From positions 1-6,365 of the forward strand of contig JAFQIF010000184.1 of assembly GCA_017397695.1 (NCBI GenBank): DNA of 6,365 nucleotides. Reading direction: 5' to 3'. The position numbers and the translations under genes are program-made. Origin of the DNA: Clostridia bacterium. GTDB lineage: Bacteria; Bacillota_A; Clostridia; Christensenellales; Aristaeellaceae. The notes beneath the pieces are model-generated. The model did no database searches and had not been told where the DNA came from. It saw only the letters and a program-made list of their open reading frames with translations. This document shows, piece after piece, positions 1 to 5,238 of this stretch. Position 1 is the first letter of the stretch. Every line of letters starts with the position of its first letter.

Positions 1-28
1 AGCGCCTGCATCCTTGGATGCAGGCGCT
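1..28 (-). terminator. Hairpin terminator of the HIT gene (edge of window)
   Basis: A perfect 13-bp inverted repeat is seen: AGCGCCTGCATCC (1-13) against GGATGCAGGCGCT (16-28), with only TT between, so in RNA it is about a 12-bp stem with a CTTG loop. It lies 12 bp beyond the stop of the leftward HIT gene, where a rho-independent terminator is expected. The U-tract for leftward transcription would fall left of base 1 and cannot be seen. On the plus strand the stem is followed by only TTT, so it may also stop rightward transcripts weakly. The structure is certain; the terminator role is inferred from position. Confidence 0.6.
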
Positions 29-40
29 TTGGCAATTCAA

Positions 41-460
41 TCAGAGGTTCGCTTTGATCTTTTCGATCATCTCGGTATACTGTTCCTCGGTGAGGTAGGT
101 CTGGCCCGGGTTCATCGCGAACACGCCGCCGTACTCAAACTCACCCTCGTACTTGGGCACGAGGTGGAAATGCAGGTGACAGCCGGTGTCGCCGTAGGCG
201 CCGTAGTTGACCTTCTTGGGCGCGAAAGCAGCATGGATGGCCTTGGCCGCACGATTGACGTCGGCGAAATAGGCATTGCGCTCCTCGTCGGAGATATTGA
301 CAATCTCGCTGACGTGATCCTTGTAGGCCACGATGCAGCGGCCGGGATGGCTCTGCTCCTTAAAGAGAATCAGCTGGCTGACGCTCAGATCGCAGATGTA
401 GATGCCGAAGGCGTCGAGCAGTTCGCCTTTCATGCAGTAACCGCAGTTGCAGTCTTTCAT
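41..460 (-). CDS. HIT-family (histidine triad) nucleotide hydrolase
   Basis: This 139-residue protein carries the histidine-triad signature H95-L-H97-F-H99-L-V near the C-terminal half, in the context GCHLHFHLVPK. In this family the middle histidine (H97) is the nucleophile that attacks the alpha-phosphate of nucleoside phosphoramidates or dinucleoside polyphosphates; these are small cytoplasmic dimers. The N-terminus has C4, C6 and C9 (CNCGYC), like the Cys pair that binds structural zinc in many bacterial HIT proteins, and S38-H39-P40-G41 fits the conserved nucleotide-binding segment. Length is normal. The ATG at 460 is preceded by GGGAGGA (468-474) with a 7-nt gap, and a promoter lies further upstream. 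It is transcribed away from the sugar genes and is probably functionally independent of them. The family call is firm; the substrate cannot be told. Confidence 0.93.
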   Translation of the reverse strand: MKDCNCGYCMKGELLDAFGIYICDLSVSQLILFKEQSHPGRCIVAYKDHVSEIVNISDEERNAYFADVNRAAKAIHAAFAPKKVNYGAYGDTGCHLHFHLVPKYEGEFEYGGVFAMNPGQTYLTEEQYTEMIEKIKANL

Positions 461-492
461 CGGTGGGTCCTCCCAATTTCGTGTTTTTTCTT

Positions 493-521
493 ATTATACA
501 CCATGGCGGTATCCATCGCAA
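493..521 (-). promoter_or_regulatory. Sigma-A-like promoter of the HIT gene
   Basis: Read on the minus strand there is a perfect -10 TATAAT (493-498) and a -35 TTGCGA (516-521, 4 of 6 matches to TTGACA), separated by exactly 17 bp. The -10 lies about 32 bp before the HIT start codon, which leaves a short leader containing the GGGAGGA ribosome site. The divergent gap (461-670) shows no equally good promoter on the plus strand for the regulator. Confidence 0.7.
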
Positions 522-655
522 GGGCACATGCGTGCAGATTGAACGGAAAAGTGAATATATTACAGGGAATGATGCACGAAAAACGAGAGGAAACGGGCAG
601 GAAAACCGGGGAACATGGCGAAAAAACGTATATTACGGCATTGCGGGAATGCCGG

Positions 656-673
656 GAAAGAGGTGGCTTTGTG
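656..673 (+). promoter_or_regulatory. Ribosome-binding site fixing a GTG start for the regulator
   Basis: The run GAAAGAGGTGG ends 4 nt before GTG at 671-673; the GAGG core (660-663) sits 7 nt from it. The same frame stays open far upstream, across the HIT gene, but the earlier in-frame ATGs at 569 and 572 have only AGGGA almost touching them, and the ATG at 725 has no ribosome site. Family alignment also favours a start just before the winged-helix domain. GTG 671 is therefore the best start. Confidence 0.7.
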
Positions 674-1648
674 GAAGATATTCAGGGAAAGCATGTGGAT
701 CTGTCGCTGTCTAAGCCGGATCAGATGTATCGGTTTGCCCATGCGCTGGCGTCGCCGGTGCGTATCCGCATCATGCAGGCGCTGTGCAACAGCAGCATGA
801 ACGTGGGAGAACTCTCACAGACGCTGGATATTCCCATGTCCACCACGGCTCTGGCGGTCAAGACGCTGGAGGATGCAGGGCTGATTACCACGGAGACGCA
901 GCCGGGCGCGCGCGGCTCAATGAAGCTGTGCTCCCGTCGGATCGACACCATGAGCGTGAGGCTTTCTCCCGAGGAGGAAAGGGAGGGTAATGTCCTTTCT
1001 ATGCATATGCAGCTGGGCGGTTACTCCATTGCGGAGGGCATCAAGCCGACTTGCGGCCTGGCCGGTGCGGAAACGATCATGGGCGAGATGGATAATCCTG
1101 CCGTGTTTTATTCACCGAATCGGTTTGACGCGCAGCTCATCTGGTTCCGTCAGGGCTCGCTTGAATACCGATTTTCCTGCCAGCAGATGGATCGGATGGA
1201 AATCGAATGGCTGGAATTGTCGTTTGAAGCCTGTTCGGAAGCGCCGATGTATCGCGATCCCTGGGAGAGCGATATTGCTGTATCCATCAATGGCAAGCGC
1301 CTGGGCATATGGACCTGTCCGTGCGACTGCGGCGGCAGACAGGGCAAGCTGACGCCAAACTGGTGGCCGGCGCTGTCCACGCAGTTTGGCTTTTTGAAAA
1401 CGTGGCGTGTCACCAGAAAGGGTACGTATCTGGACGGCGTGCGCCTGAGTGATGTGACGATTGAGGATCTGAAGCTTGGCAGCAGAAACTATATCTGCGC
1501 CACCATCGAGGTGCCCGAGGATGCAGAGCATGTGGGCGGCATCAATCTTTTCGGGAACTGGTTTGGCGATTATCCGCAGGCGCTTTACCTGCGTCTGGGA
1601 TACAGCATGCAGGGCGAAACCGTTTTCGATACAGATAATTTGGAATGA
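671..1648 (+). CDS. ArsR-type winged-helix transcriptional regulator with a ligand-binding-like C-terminal domain (COG4189-like)
   Basis: The predicted protein is 325 residues from GTG 671. Residues about 20-98 are an ArsR-like winged helix: FAHALASPVRIRIMQAL, then the helix-turn-helix NVGELSQTLDIPMSTTALAV (44-63), LEDAGLI, and a wing ending in KLCSRRID. The remaining roughly 225 residues match from memory the C-terminal region of COG4189-type predicted regulators: PTCGLA, VFYSPNRFDAQLIWFRQG, EACSEAPMYR, LTPNWWP and INLFGNWFGDY. This half is probably a beta-rich effector domain; its ligand is unknown, though such regulators often sit beside glycosidase and sugar-ABC genes, as here. Residues 216-220 read CPCDC, where I recall SPGDF in relatives. 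It likely controls the promoter/palindrome region immediately downstream. Codon use is less biased than in the transporter genes, as expected for a regulator. Confidence 0.85.
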   Translation: MEDIQGKHVDLSLSKPDQMYRFAHALASPVRIRIMQALCNSSMNVGELSQTLDIPMSTTALAVKTLEDAGLITTETQPGARGSMKLCSRRIDTMSVRLSPEEEREGNVLSMHMQLGGYSIAEGIKPTCGLAGAETIMGEMDNPAVFYSPNRFDAQLIWFRQGSLEYRFSCQQMDRMEIEWLELSFEACSEAPMYRDPWESDIAVSINGKRLGIWTCPCDCGGRQGKLTPNWWPALSTQFGFLKTWRVTRKGTYLDGVRLSDVTIEDLKLGSRNYICATIEVPEDAEHVGGINLFGNWFGDYPQALYLRLGYSMQGETVFDTDNLE

Positions 1649-1691
1649 ACCCGCAGATGGGTGCGGATTTGTTGAAATAATATCAAAACGC

Positions 1692-1721
1692 TTGACAGAA
1701 AGACTTGGCGGCTGATATACT
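1692..1721 (+). promoter_or_regulatory. Promoter of the GH2-transporter operon
   Basis: A consensus -35 TTGACA (1692-1697) is followed after 18 bp by TATACT (1716-1721, 5 of 6 matches to TATAAT), with an extended -10 TG at 1713-1714 (TGATATACT). This is a good vegetative promoter. Transcription should start near 1728, giving a leader of about 155 nt before the GH2 start codon. An imperfect dyad TCAA-N5-TTGA (1683-1695) overlaps the -35 and could be an operator half of some kind. The other control elements in this gap are the palindromes listed separately. Confidence 0.75.
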
Positions 1722-1792
1722 CATTATGTCAACTTGATTAGGGCTTTTTTGTTCGCTTTGTCGAGGTTGACGAAGAAAACATCCAATTTTTC

Positions 1793-1810
1793 AATAGCGG
1801 GCCCGCTATT
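1793..1810. promoter_or_regulatory. Perfect 18-bp palindrome in the GH2 leader
   Basis: AATAGCGGGCCCGCTATT is a perfect palindrome with no spacer, in an otherwise A+T-rich leader about 65 bp downstream of the likely transcription start. It could be a DNA operator bound by a dimer, such as the adjacent ArsR-type regulator, or an RNA hairpin with a GGCC loop. It has no U-tract, so it does not look like a terminator. It abuts a second palindrome. The sequence is certain; the role is inferred. Confidence 0.55.
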
Positions 1811-1833
1811 TACTCCAAGTTACTTGGAGTAAA
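1809..1833. promoter_or_regulatory. 25-bp palindrome in the GH2 leader
   Basis: TTTACTCCAAGT (1809-1820) is the exact reverse complement of ACTTGGAGTAAA (1822-1833), with a single central T at 1821. It shares two bases with the preceding 18-bp palindrome. A 12-1-12 dyad of this size suits a dimeric regulator acting as a roadblock downstream of the promoter, or a leader RNA hairpin with a TTA loop. The right arm contains GGAG (1826-1829), so folding would hide the possible ribosome site of the alternative in-frame ATG at 1836. No U-tract follows. Confidence 0.6.
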
Positions 1834-1868
1834 AGATGCGCCCCTCATCACATTTATTTCAAATAATC

Positions 1869-1886
1869 GGGAGGGCGACTGAAATG
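1869..1886 (+). promoter_or_regulatory. Ribosome-binding site fixing the GH2 start
   Basis: GGGAGGG (1869-1875) lies 8 nt before ATG 1884. An in-frame ATG at 1836 also has a weak GGAG 6 nt upstream, but it would add 16 residues not expected in this family and its ribosome site lies inside a palindrome. GAGGGCG (1871-1877) can pair with CGCCCCTC (1839-1846) if one C is bulged, so the site could be partly hidden in the mRNA. Confidence 0.65.
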
Positions 1887-3725
1887 AGCACCGAAAAGAT
1901 TGTCAATATTCCGCGTCCGGAGCATCCGCGCCCGGATTTTGTGCGCGAAACCTTTTATAATCTCAACGGCACCTGGCAGTTTGCCTTTGACGACAAGGAC
2001 GAAGGCGTGGCTTGCGGCTGGATGAATCCGGGCTATGCACTTCCGCTCGAAATCGTCGTTCCCTTTGCTTATCAGACCAAGGCGTCCGGCCTCGGCCCGA
2101 CGGACGCGATCCATCCGGTGATCTGGTATCGCCGCAGCTTTACCGTTCCGGCCGAGATGGCGGGCAAGCGCGTGCTGCTGCGCTTTGGCGCGGTGGATTT
2201 CGCCTGCACCGTCTATGTCAACGGCCGTCAGATGGGCCAGCACAAGGGCGGCTATACGCCGTTTGCCATGGATATTACCACTGCGCTGGTTGAGGGCGAG
2301 AACGATCTTTGTGTGCGCGTACAGGATGATCCGGACTGCACCCAGCCGCGCGGCAAGCAGTACTGGGCCGAGGGCCTGATGGGCTGCTGGTATACGCCGG
2401 TGTCCGGCATCTGGCAGACCGTGTATCTGGAGGCTGTGGGCGAGTACGGCGTCAAGTACGTTCACGTGACCCCGGATATCGACAACCATATGTTCACCGC
2501 CGAGATTGCGCTGGACAAGCGCCCGGCCTGCCCGCTTGATCTGGAGCTGACTGTCACGTTCGAGGGCAAGCTCAAGCGCAAGGTGCGTGTGAACTGCGAG
2601 GACCGCATCACCCGCGTGCCGGTCGATCTGATCGTCAAGGCTGATCTGGATCCGATCTACATCTGGCAGCCGGGCACTCCGTTCCTGTATGACCTCAAGG
2701 TCCGCGTCCTCAAGGATGACGTGGCTGTCGACAGCGTCGATACCTACTTCGGCATGCGCAAGGTCGAGGTCAAGGAAGGCCGTATCTACCTCAATAACAA
2801 CCCGCTCTATCAGCGCCTGATCCTGGATCAGGGTTACTGGCCGGAAAGCACCATCACCCCGCCGAGCGACGAGGCGATCAAGCTGGATCTGCAGTATACG
2901 CTGGACTTTGGCTACAACGGCGCGCGCAAGCACCAGAAGCTCGAAGATCCGCGCTACTACTACTGGGCGGACAAGATAGGCGTGCTGGTCTGGGGCGAGC
3001 TCCCGAGCCCGTATGACTTCTCCGATGACACCATCCGCAATCTGGCGGAGACGATGATGGACTTCATCGACCGCGACTTCAACCATCCGTGCATCATCAC
3101 CTGGGTTCCGCTCAATGAGAGCTGGGGCGTGCGCAATATCTACACCGACAAGCGCCAGCAGAGCGCCGGCCGCATGCTCTATCACATGACCAAGGCTGCC
3201 GACGGCACCCGCCTGTGCTCCAGCAACGACGGCTGGGAGCAGGTGACCACCGACATCTGCGCGCTGCACGACTATGCTGCCGAGAAGGAAGTCATGGCGG
3301 CGCACTTTGCGGACCGTGCTGAAATCGAAAAGCATTCCTGCGACTGGCGCGCGGCCTATGCCGTGGGCGAGAAGCCGACCGGCAAGGAGGCCTTCATGGT
3401 CACCGAGTACGGCGGCATCGCCTTCCAGAACATCGGCATTCAGGGTGAGATGGGCGGCATGCAGACCTGGGGCTACGGCAACAAGATGAGCGACGAGGAA
3501 TCCTTCTTCGAGCGTTTCAAGGGCGTCACCGACGCGATCCGCGAGATCCCGTTCTGCCAGGGCTTCTGCTATACGCAGCTGACCGACGTCATGCAGGAGA
3601 TCAACGGCGTGCTGAGCCCGGATCGCAAGCCGAAGATCGATGTGAAGCGCTTCAAGGAGCTGAACACCGGCGTGAAGGCGAAGGAAGGCCCGAGCGCACA
3701 GGAGATCGTCAACCACACCGCCTGA
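1884..3725 (+). CDS. Glycoside hydrolase family 2 enzyme, cytoplasmic
   Basis: The protein has 613 residues and the GH2 order: sugar-binding jelly roll (about 8-185; LNGTWQF, LRFGAVDFACTVYVNG, GGYTPFAMDIT, SGIWQTVYLE), an Ig-like domain (about 190-295; WQPGTPFLYDL, FGMRKVEV) and a TIM barrel (about 296-600). The acid/base is probably E412 in PLNESWG and the nucleophile E508 in VTEYGG, 96 residues apart, as is normal for retaining GH2 enzymes. There is no signal peptide, so it should cleave imported glycosides in the cytoplasm. The length is close to beta-glucuronidases and much shorter than LacZ. The stretch LILDQGYW...GARKHQKLEDPRYYYWAD differs from the usual LacZ/GusA barrel entrance and resembles a Firmicutes/actinobacterial GH2 subgroup I know only by sequence. 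The exact sugar (beta-galactoside, beta-glucuronide, arabinoside or other) cannot be assigned. It is the first gene after the promoter and probably co-transcribed with the transporter. Confidence 0.93.
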   Translation: MSTEKIVNIPRPEHPRPDFVRETFYNLNGTWQFAFDDKDEGVACGWMNPGYALPLEIVVPFAYQTKASGLGPTDAIHPVIWYRRSFTVPAEMAGKRVLLRFGAVDFACTVYVNGRQMGQHKGGYTPFAMDITTALVEGENDLCVRVQDDPDCTQPRGKQYWAEGLMGCWYTPVSGIWQTVYLEAVGEYGVKYVHVTPDIDNHMFTAEIALDKRPACPLDLELTVTFEGKLKRKVRVNCEDRITRVPVDLIVKADLDPIYIWQPGTPFLYDLKVRVLKDDVAVDSVDTYFGMRKVEVKEGRIYLNNNPLYQRLILDQGYWPESTITPPSDEAIKLDLQYTLDFGYNGARKHQKLEDPRYYYWADKIGVLVWGELPSPYDFSDDTIRNLAETMMDFIDRDFNHPCIITWVPLNESWGVRNIYTDKRQQSAGRMLYHMTKAADGTRLCSSNDGWEQVTTDICALHDYAAEKEVMAAHFADRAEIEKHSCDWRAAYAVGEKPTGKEAFMVTEYGGIAFQNIGIQGEMGGMQTWGYGNKMSDEESFFERFKGVTDAIREIPFCQGFCYTQLTDVMQEINGVLSPDRKPKIDVKRFKELNTGVKAKEGPSAQEIVNHTA

Positions 3726-3746
3726 TGAAGGCTGATGTACTTGCAA

Positions 3747-3773
3747 TTATACCGTGAAGAGATTGCGGTATAA
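3747..3773 (+). other. Intercistronic hairpin between GH2 and binding-protein genes
   Basis: TTATACCG (3747-3754) and CGGTATAA (3766-3773) form a perfect 8-bp stem with an 11-nt loop; two G-U pairs and one A-U pair can extend it inward. It ends 7 nt before the AGGAGG ribosome site of the binding-protein gene. No U-tract follows, only AAAATAAA. A 5' stabilising structure or a processing site that uncouples the abundant binding-protein message from the GH2 message is plausible; this is inference. Confidence 0.45.
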
Positions 3774-3795
3774 AAATAAAAGGAGGTTATTCTCT

Positions 3796-5028
3796 ATGAA
3801 GAAGACTCTGGCTCTGGTCCTGTCTCTGGTTATGCTGCTGACCGCGGCGACCGCGATGGCTGCGACCGAAATCAACTACTGGTCCGTCTTTACCGGCGGC
3901 GATGGCGCGGTCATGCAGGGCATGGTCGATGCGTTCAACGCTTCCCAGGACGAAGTCGTCGTGGTGCACACCCCGATGACCGCGGATGATCTCTATCAGA
4001 AGATCCCGCTGACCGTCCAGACCGGCACCGGCATCCCGGACGTTTGTGTTGTGCACATCGAGCGCATCCCGAACTTCGTGAACCAGGAACTGCTCTACTC
4101 CTATGATCTGGATCTCGTCGCCGAGGCCGGCATCAAGCAGGAGAACTACAACCAGGCCGCTTGGGTCAAGTCCACCATCGATGACGAGCAGTACGGCATC
4201 CCGCTGGACGTCCACGGCTACATCACCTACATCAACAAGGACCTGTTCGACCAGTATGGCCTGAACGAGATCCTGGCTGACGGCTACATCACTTTCGACG
4301 AAGTGAAGTGGGCTGGCGACAAGGCGAAGGAGCAGGGCTTCACCGGCAAGACCTTCGACCTGGGCTGGATGCGCGCTCAGATGCTGGGCTACTATGCTCA
4401 GCTGGCTGACGGCCACAAGCTGACCGACGACGGCGTTGCGCCGGCGCTCGACAGGGAAGCCATGAAGAAGGCCATGGAGACCATGAAGGAACTCTATGAG
4501 CAGGGCTACACCACCACCAAGACCGATGACTACTCCTCCATGTTCTACGGCGGCGAACTGCTGATCTGGTCCGAGGGCATCTGGATGAAGGCCGCTGCGG
4601 TTGACGCCGGCGTGAACTTCGAAATGTATCCGGCCGTCTGCTTCGATCCGGCGACCTGCAAGGAGTGGATGTCTTCCCACAACTTCGTCCAGTTTGCTGA
4701 CGAAGAGCGCACCGAGGAAGAGGACCTGGCCGTTGCCAAGTTCGTCAACTTCATGGGCGAGAATTCCCTCGTTTGGGCGAAGGACGCTGGCCAGGTTCCG
4801 GCTCACGTCTCTCTGAACGAAGTTGCTGAGTTCGCTTCCATGCCGCAGGCCTTCCTGGCTGATCCGGCGCGCGAAGACGAGCTGGCCATCTACTACTACC
4901 TGCACTGGGGTCTGTTCGACACCGCCTTCTCCCGCATTGGTTGGGACTTCGTTGACGGCACCATCGAAATCGACGCCGCCATCGATCAGGTTCTGCAGGA
5001 AGTTGCTGACGCCATCGCTGCTCAGTAA
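3796..5028 (+). CDS. Extracellular sugar-binding protein of an ABC importer (family 1, UgpB/MalE-like)
   Basis: The protein has 410 residues. It opens with a classic Sec signal peptide: KK, a hydrophobic core (LALVLSLVMLL) and an AXA site (A20-M21-A22) before ATEINYW, leaving a mature protein of about 388 residues. There is no cysteine at the cleavage region, so it is not a typical lipoprotein. The mature start (EINYWSVFTGGDG, MVDAFNASQDEVVV, TGIPDVCVVHIERIPNF) is typical of COG1653 binding proteins, which capture oligosaccharides or glycosides and deliver them to the permease pair. ATG 3796 is chosen because AGGAGG (3781-3786) sits 9 nt upstream; the in-frame GTG at 3754 lies inside the hairpin and would put charged residues before the signal peptide. 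Codon use is strongly biased (CTG, ATC, GGC, AAG), which suggests high expression. The ligand is unknown; a product cleaved by the GH2 enzyme is likely. Confidence 0.93.
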   Translation: MKKTLALVLSLVMLLTAATAMAATEINYWSVFTGGDGAVMQGMVDAFNASQDEVVVVHTPMTADDLYQKIPLTVQTGTGIPDVCVVHIERIPNFVNQELLYSYDLDLVAEAGIKQENYNQAAWVKSTIDDEQYGIPLDVHGYITYINKDLFDQYGLNEILADGYITFDEVKWAGDKAKEQGFTGKTFDLGWMRAQMLGYYAQLADGHKLTDDGVAPALDREAMKKAMETMKELYEQGYTTTKTDDYSSMFYGGELLIWSEGIWMKAAAVDAGVNFEMYPAVCFDPATCKEWMSSHNFVQFADEERTEEEDLAVAKFVNFMGENSLVWAKDAGQVPAHVSLNEVAEFASMPQAFLADPAREDELAIYYYLHWGLFDTAFSRIGWDFVDGTIEIDAAIDQVLQEVADAIAAQ

Positions 5029-5043
5029 TTGCAAAGCTTTCAG

Positions 5044-5061
5044 GGTAGGGTAAATCCTATC
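5044..5061 (+). other. Small hairpin after the binding-protein gene
   Basis: GGTAGGG (5044-5050) can pair with TCCTATC (5055-5061) around a TAAA loop. This gives a 7-bp stem that includes two G-U pairs. It begins 15 bp after the stop codon and is the first of three successive stems in this gap. It is weak alone and could be chance. Confidence 0.25.
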
Positions 5062-5077
5062 GCTAACTGACATGCTG

Positions 5078-5107
5078 TAAGGCAGGGGGAGCAATCCCCC
5101 TGCCTTA
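5078..5107 (+). other. Strong stem-loop with GCAA tetraloop after the binding-protein gene
   Basis: TAAGGCAGGGGGA (5078-5090) pairs perfectly with TCCCCCTGCCTTA (5095-5107), giving 13 bp closed by GCAA, a GNRA tetraloop. It begins about 50 bp after the stop codon. The right arm is followed by TCCGGCAT rather than a run of T, so it is not a normal intrinsic terminator. In sugar ABC operons such stems commonly protect the 3' end of the binding-protein message, with only part of transcription continuing into the permease; that role is inferred here. Confidence 0.7.
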
Positions 5108-5108
5108 T

Positions 5109-5202
5109 CCGGCATGATGCCAGATTCATCAGACGCGGGCGCAGCGCGCGCCCCAACGGGCCGCCCGGCTGCGTCTGTGATGATTGTCTGGCATGATGCC
5201 GG
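5109..5202. repeat. Long imperfect inverted repeat between binding-protein and permease genes
   Basis: The outer arms, 5109-5124 (CCGGCATGATGCCAGA) and 5187-5202 (TCTGGCATGATGCCGG), pair at 15 of 16 positions. Further complementary blocks lie inside: 5126-5130 with 5179-5183, 5131-5136 (AGACGC) with 5171-5176, and 5137-5141 (GGGCG) with 5162-5166. About 31 bp can pair over 94 nt, around a very G+C-rich centre. Each arm also contains the small palindrome GGCATGATGCC, so that motif occurs as both direct and inverted copies. It starts two bases after the preceding stem-loop. A REP/MITE-like intergenic element or a large mRNA structure tuning permease expression are the candidates; no coding sequence is seen in it. 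Confidence 0.65.
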
Positions 5203-5238
5203 GCACAACCGCAACATCAAGAGAAAAGAGGTGTCGGA

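Noticed and set aside
533..561. Possible plus-strand promoter for the regulator (TATATT at 556-561)
   Set aside because: The -35 position (TGCAGA at 533-538) matches only 3 of 6 bases, and a similar TATATT at 629-634 has no -35 at all. No promoter can be assigned with confidence.
14..670. Upstream extension of the regulator frame through the HIT gene
   Set aside because: The frame is open by chance on the antisense of the HIT gene. The ribosome site at GTG 671 and the start of the winged-helix domain set the true start.
1651..1670. Possible terminator after the regulator (CCGCA / TGCGG stem followed by ATTTGTT)
   Set aside because: The stem has only 5 bp and a 6-nt loop, with no real T-run; too weak to call.
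1728..1771. GTCAACTT / AGGTTGAC inverted repeat in the early leader
   Set aside because: Eight pairs including one G-U around a loop of about 28 nt, with the T-run inside the loop rather than after the stem; not convincing as an attenuator by itself.
1836..1883. Earlier in-frame ATG for the GH2 gene
   Set aside because: It has only GGAG inside a palindrome as ribosome site and adds residues unlike family N-termini; ATG 1884 has GGGAGGG at good spacing.
1854..3746. 630-codon open frame on the minus strand opposite the GH2 gene
   Set aside because: It is the antisense shadow of a G+C-rich gene. Its translation is low-complexity with no domain I recognise, and the plus strand encodes a complete GH2 enzyme with its own ribosome site.
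3754..3795. Earlier in-frame GTG for the binding protein
   Set aside because: It lies in the hairpin without a ribosome site and would place 14 mostly basic residues ahead of a normal signal peptide.
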